This document shows positions 13,002-28,910 of a stretch of DNA of 64,000 nucleotides, piece after piece. Within the stretch, counting starts at the first letter, position 1. Each line of letters starts with the position of its first letter. Position numbers and translations under genes: made by a program. Source of the stretch: Montifringilla adamsi (lineage: Eukaryota; Chordata; Aves; Passeriformes; Passeridae); NCBI GenBank assembly GCA_017590115.1, contig JAGGNK010009114.1, positions 23,813,978-23,877,977 of the forward strand, in the 5' to 3' direction. The notes under the pieces were generated by a model that searched no databases, was not told where the DNA came from, and was given only the letters and a program-made list of their open reading frames with translations.

Positions 13002-13864
13002 CTCAAAGAAGAGCTGCAAAATACCAAGACTATTTCCAACCTACTCTTAGCACCAGGACATTATCCCTATTTATTCTGTTTGCTGTAGCATCACTAATGT
13101 CCCTCTGCCTGTAAAAGTTATGAACCTAATTTAAATTTAAAAGTCTTGTTTCTGTACCATAAAAGGCCATGAATTCATACACAAGTCAATTTTTTTCCCC
13201 ACATCTGTATTGGTTTCTGTTTTGTTGTTGTTGTTGAGAGCAGATCATTGTTGCTGTGTAAGCCATCAAATATACTTCTTAAAGATTGTTTTGTAATGAA
13301 CTCTATCTTTCAGTTTGCTATTGAACCAAGAATTTGGAATCAGAGAAGCAGAACAACATGAAAAAAAACCCCATAAAATGAATCTCCCTCTCTTTTAAAA
13401 TGTATAATTTTTTTTTTTCCTGTGAAAAGATGTTATTGTGTCTCTGGTCCATGGATATAAAAATTACTGAGTGCCTGCAGCTGAGCCTGCCTCTGCTGCA
13501 AAATCCCACTGCCTCAAGATACAAAAAGTACTAAGCAAAAATTGGCTCAGGCACATGTACCCACCACTTATACAAACCTCACAGCATTCAAGGTGTACTG
13601 TAACTGCAAATATTCAATTTGCCTTTAGAATGTGGTAAAATACCTTCCAAGAACCCACTGCAATTCATAGAAATTTTACAGGTCCTGAACCCGGTTAATG
13701 TTATTAAATAATCTTGCCGTGAAACAGTCTCAGATCTTTTTTGGGCAGTAGCTCTAAGCACAGGGAGCGAGGAGCAGCACTAATGGAAGCACAACAGAGG
13801 TTTAGGAAGGAGGTTTGATCCCCGTGGGTGCGTGACCTGTGCCGCTGAAGGCGGGTGGCGTTAC

Positions 13865-14097
13865 CGTGTCTCCCAGGCGGAGATTCGCGCCGTCCATCTC
13901 CACGTAGGAGAACGGCTGCGGGGTTGTCTCCTGGTGGATCTGCTCCCTCTTCCCAGGGCTGGAGAGGCGAGACCAGAGCACCCTGAACTGCACTGGGGGC
14001 TCAGGGGCAGGGGGGCTGTAGCTGCACTTCAGGTGGACTCGGCCTTGCACGAGCTCGGGAGTGATGGCCGGACGCAAAGCCAGGCTTGTGGGCTTGT
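13865..14097 (-). CDS. VWDE: VWDE coding exon 4: segment between the D8C-type and VWD domains
   Basis: This 233-bp exon completes residue 170 and runs to residue 247. The acceptor is cccttttccag. Two bases (AC) join the G left by exon 3 to make Asp, and the exon ends in phase 0 at a gtaacg donor. Motifs include KPTSLALRPAITPE, RVHLKCSY, VLWSRLSSPGKRE, ETTPQPFSYVEMDG and NLRLGDT. The alternation of hydrophobic residues with a single Cys and a VLWSRL tryptophan suggests a beta-sandwich-like module. As recalled from mammalian VWDE, this corresponds to the region just after the D8C domain, including its WSRLS and LGD motifs. The exon is GC-rich with several CpGs, unlike its intronic surroundings. 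About 25 residues present in the mammalian protein before the PTSL motif have no counterpart here, so one small exon may be missing or lost. Confidence 0.88.
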
Positions 14098-17682
<3,585 letters not shown>

Positions 17683-20600
17683 TGGAGACCACTAAAACCC
17701 AAGAGCCTGCGTGAACCTGGAGGGTCAGTGAAAAAGCTGTGTAGGTGGGGATGAAACTGTCTTGCTCGGTTTTGAGAGGTGGCTCTACACAGATAAAACA
17801 CTTAAAGGACACAATAACAGGATTCCAAAGTGTTTTCCTCTGGTTTTGGTTGGCTTGTATGAAGAGGATGAAAGCATGAAAGCAGGCTAGATCACCTGCC
17901 CCCAGACCAGCTGCCCTGCTCCTGACAGCTCCTGCCCTTCCAGCACACGCTGGGCACATCTGTGGGGCCTGTACCTCTCCCTCATTCTTGAAGAGAGACA
18001 CACATGAAGGATGGACAAAACATATGTGCAGGATATGCCTGACTTAACTTTCTAATTTTTTTTTTTAATTTTATTTTTGCTTTCGGGCTTTTATCTATTA
18101 ACAAATTCCCTGAATACAGAAAATCCCAAAGCAGAAGGCGTTGCTCTTAAATGGTTTAAATGACAGCATGTTGAGCCATGGCCAGGAGAGACTGATTTCC
18201 ATTTCCCAACTTAGGGATGTGTGTTCAGGAATCTCAGATCTGAGCTGCCCTCTGTACCTGTCAGGCTCTCTCCCCTGACTAAAGGAACATGGTTCTCTAA
18301 AGCTGCCTTTAATTTAAGCACCTCAGTGAGGAGATTAGGTGTAATCAGGGCCTTATTAAATATACAAAGCCAATTACAATGGTGACTCATTTTTCTGCAC
18401 CATTACCTAGCATTTGCCAATATGCAAAGCACAGAGGTATTTGAGCTAAAGTTTGGAAATTATTACCAAATACTGACAATAATTTGCTCTCAGATATCAG
18501 TCATATTCAGCAGAGCGTGACTGCTGCTGTCACTTTGCATTTCTGCAGCCAGTGACAGTGAACCATCTCTACTAGACCAGCTTGGGGAACGTGATTCCTC
18601 CCAGTGTGAGTGTTGGGCTATAAATCACATCGGGGGGAAAAAAAAACAAAACAAAAAAACACCCCAAAACCAAGACCCACCATTTTTTTTTCCACTGGCC
18701 CAGGTTTGCTGCTTCACTTTCAAGATCGAAAGTTATTTGTGACAGCAGGGGAAGCAGTGAAAGCCAAAGGATAAATTTATTAAGTCACACACCAGTTCCC
18801 TCCTGCAGTTTGAGTTGTACCTGGGAGCTATTCAAGCCAGGAAGCAGGGGCAGGGGAGAAGGGGCGCACACCCAGGAAAGCAAGGGTAGTTGAAAAACAA
18901 TCAGCACTGTGACATGGCATGACACAGTCTGATTTCCATTTGGAGCTGGTTATTGCCAGCCTTCTGAAAACAAGGATTCCAGAGAGACACCACTGCAATT
19001 GTCTAAGGCTGTTGGGGCTTTTTTCCTCCTGAAAAGTGGCAGCAGCTGAGCAGAGAGGCTGACCCTGCCTTCCCTGTTTGGTGTCCTGGTGGTCTTGCAG
19101 GTGGCACTGGAGCTCACACAGTGCAGCAGCTCCCTGGGGAGGAGCAGCCTTCCAGCACTGTGCAAGCAAAGGAGAAAAAGGGCCAAAATAAAAATTCTTC
19201 TAGGTGGAATTTTAGACCAATCCCTTCCCTTGCTTTCTTTAAAAGCCACGTTGTGTGTAAGTTTAAAGAGGTTCTTTCTGTTTGTTTATTTACAGCTTGA
19301 AGGGACTCGGGTGTTTTCTGTGATGGTAAAAATACAGATGATGGGAATTTATTGCATCCTGGTCAACTTCTGACCTAGAGTGCAAGATGTGGTGTGGAGA
19401 AGCATGTTTCCAGAACGTGCTCATGAGCATACACTTGTAATGACCTGGGAGAGTGGAAAAAACAACATCCAGGGAAGCAGCATGGGAGAAGAGAGAGGGA
19501 TGGAAACTGAAGCTCTGTGGTCTCTGCTTCATCCTCATCTGGGTGTGATACCTGCAGCCTGAATTTCCTCTTACACAAGGAAACCACAAACTTCAGTGCC
19601 TCTGCTTGTGTAAGTAAAGATTGCTGGACTGGAACATTCTTTTTGAAATTGCACTAAAATGCAGGCATTAGTGAGTTCACCTTGGAGGTGTTTGGAGCCA
19701 CACAAGCTGGAAGAATAAGTTATGGGGAGCAGAGCAGCAGGGATGAGTGAGCACTGGATTTCAATGGATGTGTGCAAACTCAGAGAGTCTTGTAGGAAAG
19801 GGTTTGGTGAGGAGACACAGCACAAAATACTCATCCCAACTGGAAAAAAAAATACTCTTATAATTCTCTGTAAAGGAACTTTTGTTGCTTAAAATGAGCT
19901 ACAGCATCCATCTCATGCTGCTTTTGCCAATGTAACTGGCAAAACACGTCAGTGCTGCTCTGCTGGGAGTGCAGCTGCTGGGCTGCCTCTGGCCAGGCAC
20001 ACACAGTGCCTCAGTTTCTCTGGCTGCTTGACCTTGGGCAAATAACAAATCACTGACTCTCTGTGTACCTCACTTTCTTATCTCTCAACCAGAGGTGGAG
20101 GTGGCTGAGATGGTAGTAGCCTTCGGTGCCTTGCAGCAGTGCTGGGAAGATAATTCATTAATGAGACACCCACCTCTCTGCTGTGCTGGGGGCCATGCAG
20201 ATAAATAGATGTGAATGCATTCTGGCTGTGAAAAAAGACAGAAAGTGATCCGTACATAAAAGTGGGCCTGGATCTCTTGTTAACACACAGAGGAAAAACT
20301 GAAATGCTGGAAGAGGTGGATGGTGATTTTCCCCCTCTGTTTTTATCCTCACCAGAAGTCTGTGAGCCATTTCAGTGCTGGAGAAAGTGTGGATTGGCAT
20401 CAGTGATGTCAGAATGCAGCTTTCTGATAAACCCCCACGGGGATCTCCTGCATTTGCCCTGGCCAATCTTGCACCGACACCACTTGAGAGACAGTTTGTT
20501 ATGTAACATGCACAAATTACAAGCAATGACCAACCCTTACGAGGGTAAAAAAATCAGACTGTGAGACAGCAAGTCATTGCAACAAACTGTGACACAGGAT

Positions 20601-20836
20601 AACAGGCTGGCCAAGGAAGGATTTTGGTATAAAGCAAGTGTTTCTGTTTTCCTGGCAGCTCTATGACACACATGAATTTATTTTCTCTTATGAGCTGCAT
20701 GTGGTCCTTCTGAGTCAGGCAAGTTGCCACATACTAGCCAAAAGGATTTGCTGCATGAGGCCTCTGTGAATTAGAAGACAGACCTGGGAAGGCAAGGGCA
20801 AATGTATATTCATGTGTTCAAGCAGCAGTAGAGATA

Positions 20837-20922
20837 AGAACAGGAAAAAAACAAACAAACAAACAAAAACCCACACAAAAAAAAACCCCCAAAACCAAAC
20901 AAAACAAAAAAAAAAACAAACT
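20837..20922. repeat. A/C-rich low-complexity tract (AAAC-type)
   Basis: Tandem aaac units followed by A runs interrupted by CC and CCC. Simple sequence within VWDE intron 2. Confidence 0.8.
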
Positions 20923-22782
20923 TAGAAGAACAATCTAGGAGAAGAGGCTTCAAAGAGCCAAAATTTTCAAGTCCCCACTGTGGCATGATTTGCATTGAAT
21001 TTTGTAGCTGTCATTTGGGAGAGTAACCAGAAAATTGAATACAGAGGTAGCAAATGATTGGCATTTAAAACAGAGCATTTACCTGCAATGCCTGCAGTCA
21101 CTGCTGCTCTAAGGATGTTGGAGAGATGTGGGAGTCTCACAGCCCCACTCAGCAGCATTTCCAAAAGGAGGGAGGAATTACACAGCTGCCTCTACAGGAG
21201 AGCAAACTCCACAGGTTCAGGTGTCCAGTGACACAGCTTGCACAAAGGAGAACTTCTCCAGCACAGAAGGGACACTTCAGGCTGTTGGCAGCCTTCTTTA
21301 GTATCTTTCCATACTTTATCCAATCGTAGTTAAGGGGTGTTTTTAATCTTCAAAGCATTTTATAAACCTTACCCAACTAATCTTTGCAACACCTCTGTGT
21401 GGCAGGTAAGCATTCATTAAGTATTTTTGATTCATAATTAGGCACCAGCTAATAATTTAAATAATCCAATTTAGAAAACCTAAACAATAAAAACCCCATT
21501 TTCTCCCTTTGCCAGAACAAGGGAACGAGCCATTATTGTTTAATCCAATGATGTCTCCTTCCATTTGCTTGGGGTTTGGAGTATCAACCAGTTTGATTGA
21601 TTGGCCACTGTGGTTCTTCATAATTGCACAAAGAAATCAAGCTCGATTGTTCTTGTCACTTGGGTACTGCTGAAATTATGCTGTTAAAAATAAGTAGCAC
21701 CATATGTGAGGAATGCATTGTTTTAGTTGGATGGAGATGGAAGGCTTTTTGGTGTGCTGCTGGTTGGCAGTTAAAGCATTATGATTTTGCATCTGCTATC
21801 CACTCAAAACTTTACTTTAGCTTTTTTTATATATATGTATTTCTTTGTAGTTAGTTAAAGTAAATGTTTTTTTTTTAATTTTTATTTCAGATTGGGGCCA
21901 AACTCTGCAGAAATCAGTTTACGTCAGGAATATCTGTAGCAGCAATTAAACTGGTGCTTGTCTTGTTTTTCTTTTAAGCACATGCCTCTGAACAATAAAG
22001 GCTTAATTGTAGTTTGTACAGAAGGGCTTTTGCATGTCTGAAAAACAAGCAAGAAAAACAAAGGCTCTTCATACCTAGCATTATGATTGGGAATATTCAC
22101 ATAAGTGCCCAAGAAAGAATTACAGATTAAATAATACCTTGAATGTGTCACTTGCTTTTAAATTCATAGAACAATTGCAAATCAAAGTGGGGCTGGATTC
22201 AGAGCAAATAATAATTGAAACAAAGTAATAAATTAATGGCATGCAGCTGAGGTACTGTGTTTTGATTGTGAGTATAAAATGTTCTAGAAGAGGTTAAGGA
22301 GGAGGGAATGAAACTAAGTATGGAAAAATAAATCTCCTCTAGAGACTGAATATTAAGCATTATAAGCAGGTTAGACTTGCCATGCTTGAACATGACTTTG
22401 CTTTACACACCAAAGATTAGCATTTAAACCTGTGTTTGATCCTAGTATACATGTAAAAAAGTAAACCTGTAGTGCTAAAAATGAAACTATTGAGAAAATA
22501 CCAATCCTTACTGCATAACATGTCCTCCATTTACGTGCACATTTACTGTTGTACATGAATTTACAGCATGCTCAGATTTGGAGAGGGTTTTGTTCATTTA
22601 GAGGATGAAATTTCTGAAGAAGGGTGCTGGAAGTTATCTTGATACCCCGTCACAGGCAGGTATTATTGGACATTTATCAAACAGAGTCTCATATCCATAA
22701 GTAGCTTGCAGAAAATCTTGCTACGGAATAGTGTGTGCCAAAAAATTGCAGTTATGGGTCTGGCTCAGGGGAGAGAAATTAA

Positions 22783-23110
22783 TTTAAATCACAGAATCTG
22801 TGGGGCTGGAAGGGACCCACAAGGATCATCAAATCCTGGCCCTGCACAGGACAATCCCAAGAGTCACACCAAGTGCCTGAGGGCATTGTTCAAACACTTC
22901 TGAGCTCTTTCAAGGTCTGTGGATCACTTCCTTGCAGTTCTTGGAGCTGAGACCCTTCCCTGGGGAGCCTGTTCACTGCCCCACCTCCTCTGGGGAAAGA
23001 ACTTTTTCCTAATATCCAGCCTAAGCCTCACCCGACACAATCTCAGGCCATTCCCTCGGGTCCTGTCACTGTCACCATAAAGCAGAGATCTGTGTCTGCC
23101 CCTCCTCTTG
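22783..23110 (-). mobile_element. CR1 LINE 3' fragment, reverse orientation
   Basis: Read on the plus strand it begins tcacagaatctgtggggctg, then gaagggacccacaaggatca, with later motifs cttccctggggagcctgttc and ccctcgggtcctgtca. This is the reverse complement of a CR1 tail. The element is in the same direction as VWDE within intron 2. Confidence 0.88.
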
Positions 23111-24210
23111 CCCTCACAAGAAAATTGAACAACCCGTGTCTGAACTCAGAAGTCTCTGAACCAGGGGTTGCTGGACATTGTTAATGTGAAAAAATGAAAT
23201 TATTCCCCTTTCCTGCCATTCCCTCCAGAAAAAGACATTCAGCTGCTGGTGAGGACAAGCACCTGGGGCCAGTGGAACTTCTCCACAGGAAGAAGAGAAT
23301 TTTCAGCCCATTTCTGGCTTTGCTGTGAGTGTGGTGTGGCATTTGAATTTGCATTACAGGCAGCAGCGTGCACTGCTCTGCTGTAATCCACAGATTGATC
23401 TTTTATCTGACTGTGGAGCAGAGCTTCAATAACATTAGTGTGTGATGTTCCCTTACATTTCTTTTTAATGTTTGTGCCTCCCATGGGGCTTGCCCATATG
23501 TACATGAATCCAGCTGTATGCATATACCCTGCATTATTTGAATTCAGAAGCTGGAATTTCTCCCACTGATGTATGTCTTCCCATATTGGCTGTTAAGTAC
23601 TTCTCTGTATTTTTAATAGATTTTCTGTTGAGTTTTAATTTTTCCATCTTTGGTTCTTCCTCTGAAGGTCATTTTACTATGGTCTGGCCATGTCTGTGCA
23701 TTGTTTCTTGCTTCTTAATATACTGCTTTAATCTTAGTAAAAGCTTCACTATACTTTTTTCCATTCAAAGTTTTTGCCTTTCACGGAAGATTTTGCAGTT
23801 CTTGAAGAACAAACCATGATCCGTAGCAGCAGCCTCAACACCTGAGGATCCAAAATTTGCAAATTTTTATTGGACTTCTACTACAATATATTTTTGGATC
23901 GGGAAGTGGCTGTGGCCAGGAGTGCATGTCCAGGATCTGGTAATTGCTGTGCCTCCTTTGGGAGCATAGGGGGAAAGGCAAGGAAGAAATAGAGGGAGGA
24001 AGGTCAGGATCATTTGTTACCTACCCTGAGAAATTCAGCAGGCAAAGCCTAAATTGGAAAGTTCTTTCAATCAAAAACATTTTGCCACTGGAGGAATAAG
24101 TTTATGGACAGCAGTTGGATTCAAGGGATGGCAAGTCCAGGAATGCAATTAATATTTTCACTTTCTCTGACATAAAAGATTTTGGGTTTTTCTTCTGTCT
24201 TTTTTTTTTT

Positions 24211-24348
24211 TTCCCCCCCTTTTTTTAAATTAAATGAGTGGATGAGAAGCAGCTCCTTACCACTTTGTAGCTTCTGGTGTTTTGTTCTTTTTTCCCTTTT
24301 TTCCCCCCTTTTTTTAAATTAAATGAGTGGATGAGAAGCAGCTCCTTA
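24211..24348. repeat. 49-bp segment duplicated 90 bp apart
   Basis: The segments 24211-24259 and 24301-24348 share a C-run, a T-run, aaattaaatgagtggatgag and aagcagctcctta, differing only by one base in the C-run. The near identity points to a recent tandem duplication with a period of about 90 bp. Confidence 0.85.
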
Positions 24349-26818
24349 AGAGCTGCTGCTCGTTTTTCATTGCAAAGTTTGCTGTGCCCCTGAGCTGTGG
24401 CAGGGCTGCGTTCTGGGGCTCTCACAACCCCCGTGTGTGCCCTGCTTCTCCTCTCTGTTGAACCTCACACTCCCTGTGCTTATGAAACAACGTGCAGACA
24501 GGGACGTATTTTTATTGTGGAGGTTTACTTCATGGCAGGATTGGGAGCACAGGCACTGAGAGGCTGTCTGGAGGAGTCAGGCTGTGGGAGCTCCCCTCCC
24601 TCGTGTCCCCCAGCACGTGCCATTTGTCCTCCCACGCTTCTCCCCCACGCTCCAAATCTCCTTTATGGCTTAAATCCCTCCTGAGCTCAGCTGGGTGACA
24701 GGAATCCTTACCCACCAGCACTCTGAATTAAGAAGTTAATCTCATCCATCGATAAGCAGCTAATTGTATCTGGCCAGTATCAACACAATATCACTGGGTA
24801 TGTATTTTACAAGGTGCTGGAGTAATGTACTTTTTAATTCTGCAGCTGTATTGTCAGGCTTTATTTGGTCTCTTTTCTCTTCTATCTGTTCAGGGTTTTG
24901 TCTTTGACTTTTTTAATTAAAATCAGCTCGCTCCAGCCAGACTGGAATGTCCAATAATAACTGCTTATTAAGGAGTGGAAGCTGCACAGTTATTAATTTA
25001 AATTATTTTGTTCCAGAGGTTTTGCTGAAATTAAATGGAAAACCAAATCAAACAATGATTTAATTAAGTGGAAGAGATAGAATGTAGAGGCAGATTTAGA
25101 AGGTGAAGATCTAAAAGAAGTGTATCCTTTCAGTTTTGACATCTAACAGATGTAATCCTTCATCAGCATGGCAAAGCAGAGATTTACTGTCATTCAGAGG
25201 ATAATGAAGAAACCAATGGCAAGAATTATGTTACAAGATAAGAAACTAAACTAATGAATATACCTTCACAAACCTGAATGAAAAACTCCAGAGAAGAGAT
25301 TAAAAGAAACAAAGCATGCATTGTTAGAAAGCAATCTCATGCAGCTGAGCACTGCTACACACTCAGAACTGCTGAAATGTAGTGAAAAATTAAATAATAT
25401 TATAGAATATGTATGTACACTTATAGAGCAACCTGGAAAACTTCACAGTGCATTGGGATATTTGAGGATGCTATGAAATTAATTTTTCAATAATAATCCT
25501 ACCAATTTATTAATGTCAATAAAATTTATAGTTTATATATGCAAAGTGTTATAAATTCTACAGAAATAACAACTATCTCTTAACATTTCACTAAATGTTA
25601 AATTATTAAGACAAACTTAATTTGTGGTGAGTTCACAGGTCCAGTTTGAATAGATATAAAATGTTTTTGCTAATTTTGAGAGGGTTCTCCAGCTAGAGTA
25701 GAATCACCCGATACCAAACATCCTCACACTCTAGGTTGAGTATTTCATCTTTTAAGTAATTTATGGTAATTAGTTTATTATTTTCTGAATAATTTTGTTT
25801 AACTTTATGTTTGAATTTATGCTAACCTCCTGCAGTTGGGATATTTGAGGTGGCAGTGACTTTAGTGAGGGGCTCAAGTTGCTCTGGCAACAATGATTGC
25901 AAGTTAAACATTATTGTCATACATATTAAACACAGATAAAACCAGATAATTATTGTTTTGTCTCTTTTATAGAGAATGGTGGAGGGTTTTTTGCTCCACA
26001 AAGCCATTAGCATACTTATGAAACTAAAGAATGTGAGAATTGATTCAATGCAGGAAGAGATTCAACTGTAGTTTTTCCTTCAGTTTCCCCAAAGATCACT
26101 TTAAATATTATTTTTTCTGATTTCTCCCTTCTCATTTCATCAGAAGAAACCTCTAACTCATAATAATTTATATGGGAGAAGAGTCAGATTGCAGAATCCA
26201 TTCTTAAAGCCATACAGTTGCTTGGAAAAAGCACAGCTTGAGGTGACATACATGGTTTACTAAAAATCTCTCTGTGAAGTTGGAAAACACCTGGTTTTAT
26301 GCTGGAACATTCCCTAACCTGGTTAAATATTGGCTGCTCCATAGGGATCCTGGTCTCTGACTGGTGCCCTTGCATGTGACAGTGGTATTGTGTGCCACAC
26401 ACTTGGGGTTCACCAAATGTGGTTGTGTTTGAGGGTCTCCAGGACAAGGGAAGAGATGAGAATCTTGACTCCATATTTCAGAAAGTTGATATTATATTAT
26501 ATTACTATACTAAAATAATACTAAAAAGAATAAAGAGAAAGGATCTATCAGAAAGCTAGAAAGGAATGGAATGAATAATAAAAACCTGTGACTCTCAGAG
26601 AGTCTGACGCAGCTGGACCATCATTAGTCATTAAATTGAGACAACTCACATGGACTAATCAAAGATGCACCTGTTGGTAAACAACTTCCAGACCACATTC
26701 CACCGTTATCAGATAGTTATTGTTTACATTTCTTTTCTGAGGCTTCTCAGCTAGAATAAGACAAAAATCCTAGCAAAGGATTTTCATAAAATATCACAGT
26801 AACAGTATTGCTGGTTTA

Positions 26819-26905
26819 GATGGTGATGGTGGTGATTTTGTTGCTGCAGTTTTTATTGTTGTTGCCGTTATTCTTGTAATCATTATTATTATCATCATCA
26901 TAATT
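26819..26905. repeat. Trinucleotide-rich tract (GGT/GTT then ATT/ATC)
   Basis: Imperfect triplets tggtgatggtggtgat, ttgttgttgcc and then cattattattatcatcatcat lie within 90 bp, about 140 bp from exon 2. It probably is a decayed microsatellite. Confidence 0.75.
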
Positions 26906-27041
26906 CAAGTGGTTTTCCCATTACCACCCCCCTATCCCTACTGGATACAGAGTCTAGGACAGCACAGGGAGGGATGGGGAGGAAAACCCGCCCTGAGGGT
27001 TTATTCCAGCTGCCCAGGGGCAGAGCTCAGGTTCTGCTGAC

Positions 27042-27226
27042 CTCGACACATCGGGTGGGCATTTCCACGGGCCGCTGGCCCAGCTTGAGGCGGTACCATG
27101 CCGGGGGCAGGGAGTGGTCACACAGCAGGTCCGCGCTGGCCGCTCGCTGCAGCTCCAGGGAGTCAAAGCTGGTGCTCCTGCGGGGGTCCCGGAGGATGCG
27201 GTGCCCCCCCGGCCAGCACTCGGGAG
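27042..27226 (-). CDS. VWDE: VWDE coding exon 2: first half of the D8C-type cysteine-rich domain
   Basis: This 185-bp exon encodes residues 33-94. The acceptor is a pyrimidine tract ending in cccag. The first two bases complete the codon split with exon 1, and the exon ends in phase 0. The peptide begins [11 protein letters not shown] and contains [14 protein letters not shown] and MPTRCVE. These are hallmark motifs of the D8C domain of uromodulin, GP2 and VWDE, where LCDHSLxxGWYRF and MPTxC are conserved. The GGHxIL start and FDSLxLQ spacing fit VWDE better than uromodulin or GP2. The Gly usual before WYR is Ala here. The donor reads GAG|gtcagc, with a weak +3 position, but the junction falls where family proteins continue with MNxCGTQAP, exactly how exon 3 begins. 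An internally deleted LTR begins about 90 bp upstream in transcript direction. Confidence 0.92.
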
Positions 27227-27318
27227 CTGGGGAGGAGGGAGAGGGCAATGAGTAATCAGTTAATCACTTTAATTCCGCTGGACGCTGCTAATAGCTTGTC
27301 TGAGATTGGAAATGGGGG

Positions 27319-27617
27319 TGTGTATTCTATTCCTGTCTCTTAGAGGTGGGGCAGTTATCTTTTGTTCATTGGGCCGTTTTCTTTACCTCTTTCACAACCC
27401 ATCCTCGACTCTGGCAGTGTTTTGTTTTCTTTTTTGTACTATTTCATTTATATTTTTAATTGTCCTAGTAGAGAACTGTTATTCCTATTCCCATATCTTT
27501 GCCTGAGAGCCCCTTAATTTCAAAATTATAATAATTTGGAGGGAGGGGGTTTACATTTTCCATTTGAAGGAAGGCTCCTGCCTTCCTTAGCAGACACCTG
27601 TCTTTTCAAACCAAGAC
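27319..27617 (+). mobile_element. Internally deleted copy of the same LTR family
   Basis: The 3' portion (about 27407-27617) aligns almost base for base with 412-664. The 5' portion (about 27319-27406) contains caacccatcctc, which also opens the window at position 1-12. Between these parts roughly 400 bp present in the first copy are missing, with the join near 27406. The element probably starts at TGTGTATT and ends in ACA. It lies about 90 bp from VWDE exon 2, within intron 1 and antisense to the gene. No target-site duplication could be confirmed by eye. Confidence 0.75.
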
Positions 27618-28894
27618 AATTCTAAATCCTTTTATATTCCAATTCATTTTAGGATTGGGATAATTTTCAAGGCAAACAAATCCAGTTTTAAATATATAAA
27701 GGTCCAAGCTTAGTAACATAAATATTTTAGTTGTAAAGATTTACATCATATCTGAATCAGGACCAAACCCCTTCACCTTTTAACATGATTTCAGCCTAAT
27801 TTTAGGGATTAACATTTGAGTGTCTCCTCGTCAGAAATCAAGTAGTGTTTCGAGGTTCCAAAGCCTTGTGACCTTTGAAAGTACGCGGGGTTTTAATTTA
27901 ATTTATTACATGCATGAACGATTTAATCATGATATAAATTGATGCTCGAGTACAAAGTGCACTTCACATGCTTTTAAATATGTGCTGAGAAGATTCAGAA
28001 CAAGTGTTGAAAAGAAAAAAAAAGAGAAATTGTATGAAAACAACAGTAAAGGGTTTTGAGAAATCAGCTCAGCTTAGGCTTGAAAGTATTGAAGCCACAG
28101 GTCAGACTCACTTGAGCTTGGCATAAAGCCAAGCACATCAGGGCTTGTGTGTGTGCATCTCAGAGTCTGGATCAAACCTGCTGCCCCTTGACATGTGTTT
28201 GTTTACTCACCTGCCCTGTTTATTTTTGTACATTTCTTGAATTTTACAGAATATTCAGTTCTTTTCTTCTCACCTAATAAAAAGAAGCCTTGTGGTGATT
28301 CTGTTAGAAGCCGTTTATCTGCAAAGAGCTGAGCAAAAATGGCCTTTTCTTGGTTATCTGAGCCGTTCCTTGATGAGGCCAGGTCCCTTTTCCCCACGCC
28401 AGCGCTGCAGTGGGCACAGGAGGGGACTGAGGTGGAGCTGCTCTGCTCTGTGCTCAGCAACAGAAGGCTCAGCTAATTTCTTGCTGCAGTAATCTTTAAT
28501 TGCTAATGATGATGTAAGAGGCAGGGGCCACATCACAGGAATTGCACAAACTGGCAGTTAGCAAAACCACCTCTTTTCTCTGTAAATAGAGCTTATTTAT
28601 GTGGCGCCGTTGACAGAGAATGAGACCCCTCCCCACAACCTAATTTTTCAAATGTCACTTTTCAGATTGTAACTCTGCTTTAATATTACGCCAGTGGCAC
28701 TCTGAAACACATTTATCATTTTTATTTTATTGACAAGATACTCAGAAGGTCAAAGTCAATCCATTTATGGCAGTATTTTTAAAGATTATTTTGATTGTGC
28801 CAAAGGCAAGGCAATGGTATACAAGACAAATGGGGACAAAATGTAGCGTAACGAAGGCTTTATTGCAATTTTCAGGGAACTAAACTGTCAAAGC

Positions 28895-28910
28895 CATTGC
28901 AATTGCAATG
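28895..28910. promoter_or_regulatory. Perfect 16-bp palindrome cattgcaattgcaatg
   Basis: The sequence is its own reverse complement and contains two overlapping TTGCAAT motifs, the core of C/EBP-type binding sites. A further ttgcaatt lies at 28863-28870. It sits about 1.7 kb from exon 2 inside intron 1, in an AT-rich stretch rich in aatta motifs. A regulatory role is an inference only. Confidence 0.3.

Larger units (their letters stand above)
5715..13864 (-). other. VWDE: VWDE intron 4 (about 8.2 kb)
   Basis: The intron between exons 4 and 5 contains two forward CR1 tails (about 10.56-10.69 and 12.53-13.0 kb) and a T22 tract at 11481-11502. ORFs of up to 135 codons occur on both strands without recognisable similarity. 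I see no further genes. Confidence 0.75.
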
